Source: Candidatus Peregrinibacteria bacterium CG_4_9_14_0_2_um_filter_53_11
GTDB lineage: Bacteria; Patescibacteriota; Gracilibacteria; UBA1369; UM-FILTER-53-11
Assembly (NCBI GenBank): GCA_002788775.1
Contig: PFRX01000046.1
Span: forward strand, 1 to 57,925
Length of the DNA: 57,925 bases
Reading direction: 5' to 3'
In this document: piece after piece, positions 57,568-57,925 of the stretch
Numbering within the stretch: the stretch's first letter is position 1
Layout of the letters: every line of letters begins with the position of its first letter
Notes under the pieces: model-generated
The model's database searches: none
Told to the model about the DNA's origin: nothing
What the model saw: only the letters and a program-made list of their open reading frames with translations
Translations under genes and position numbers: made by a program

Positions 57568-57925
57568 ATGTCTGAAGACAGAGTAAAAAAGGTTACAGAA
57601 AAGCTAAAACCCTGGGGTCGAGAGATCTGGTTCGCCTGGACTCCCGAGTACGCAGGAAAAATACTCGAGCTCAAAAAGGGCCACCGTTATTCTTTGCAGT
57701 ACCACGAAAAGAAAACCGAGACACAGTATATTCTCAGCGGCAAGGTAAAGTTCACCTACGGTACCGACCCCAAGAAGCTTCGTTCAAAAACCTTGATAGC
57801 TGGCCAAAAAATGCACGTTCCGGTTGGACTGATCCACCGTGCTGAGGCCCTTGAAGACGCCCGGATTTTTGAAGTTTCAACCGCTGAACTTGACGACGTG
57901 GTCAAGCTTGCCGATGATTACGGAC
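57568..57925 (+). CDS. Phosphomannose isomerase-like cupin, 3' partial
   Basis: The frame runs from ATG 57568 to the window end with no stop (119 codons visible). The cupin barrel reads KPWGREIWF, SLQYHEKKTETQYILSGKVKF and MHVPVGLIHRAEALEDARIFEVS, closely like the C-terminal isomerase domain of type II PMI/ManC bifunctional enzymes. It would turn fructose-6-phosphate into mannose-6-phosphate for the adjacent ManC. A TATTAT box (57552-57557) lies 10 bases before the ATG. The end of the protein is outside the window. Confidence 0.85.
   Translation, partial: MSEDRVKKVTEKLKPWGREIWFAWTPEYAGKILELKKGHRYSLQYHEKKTETQYILSGKVKFTYGTDPKKLRSKTLIAGQKMHVPVGLIHRAEALEDARIFEVSTAELDDVVKLADDYG

Noticed and set aside
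1-57925. UGA reassigned to glycine or tryptophan
   Set aside because: Several well-bounded genes end at UGA exactly where a downstream ATG overlaps it (6135, 7715, 52477), and no gene needs UGA read-through to stay intact.
1-57925. CRISPR array, insertion sequence or prophage
   Set aside because: No regularly spaced direct repeats, transposase, integrase or phage structural genes were seen in the reading of both strands.

Overview
The window (57,925 bases, roughly half G+C) reads as a chromosome segment of a small-genome bacterium. It most resembles the Candidate Phyla Radiation (Patescibacteria), perhaps the Peregrinibacteria/Peribacteria side. That placement is an inference from gene content: a pair of TraG/VirB4-like membrane ATPases, a prepilin peptidase, an S-layer-homology protein, an archaeal/eukaryotic-type glycyl-tRNA synthetase, an Elp3 homologue, many orphan membrane proteins and little small-molecule biosynthesis. 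UGA is used as a stop (for example at the overlapping stop/start junctions at 6135, 7715 and 52477), so this is not one of the UGA-glycine lineages. No rRNA, insertion sequence, prophage or CRISPR array was seen. No gene-free stretch exceeds 300 bases; the longest, 40155-40360, contains a small gene candidate.

Layout. 1-5225: DNA repair and translation (uvrC, rlmH, tRNA-Leu, obg, pth, rplU), ending in a clear terminator. 5236-8539 (minus): a coupled operon of a TrmB-type regulator, an unknown protein and an RluA-family pseudouridine synthase. 8730-13238: tyrS, an SLH-domain protein, recG. 13363-18964: an exported unknown protein, a lytic transglycosylase and a 1089-residue unknown, with several inverted repeats between them. 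18989-22196: elp3 facing away from a Trm9-like methyltransferase, then a WecG/TagA glycosyltransferase. 22228-24342: a small membrane protein and a hupE-cyclase-glyoxalase-fold operon with a strong promoter and an overlapping inverted repeat. 24381-30652: gatB, coaE, membrane proteins, lepB, nrnA-like. 30746-37607: fmt, an orphan solute-binding lipoprotein, a glycosyltransferase, ssb, ribE-ribH, pgk and a PAP2-like protein. 37632-42886: the two large conjugation-type ATPases. 43051-50162: glyS, dtd, rlmN, an atypical response regulator, an M24 peptidase, glmS. 50252-57925: pyk, ruvC, a TPR protein, prepilin peptidase, gpmI, a mannose-1-phosphate guanylyltransferase and a phosphomannose-isomerase-like cupin cut by the window end.

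How the genes work together. Lower glycolysis is represented by pgk, gpmI and pyk. Translation quality and RNA modification are heavily represented (pth, dtd, fmt, gatB, rlmH, rlmN, an RluA enzyme, Elp3 and a Trm9-like enzyme). Surface building is represented by glmS, manC, the glycosyltransferases, the lytic transglycosylase, the SLH protein, signal peptidase and prepilin peptidase.

Three signals stand out. (1) More than twenty genes have a TATAAT-like box only 5-11 bases before the start codon and no Shine-Dalgarno sequence, which suggests pervasive leaderless transcription. (2) Elp3 and a Trm9/ABH8-like methyltransferase sit next to each other, suggesting a bacterial cm5U to mcm5U wobble-uridine pathway. 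(3) UvrC carries an inserted acetyltransferase-like domain inside its 3' nuclease domain region and lacks the usual C-terminal helix-hairpin-helix domain.
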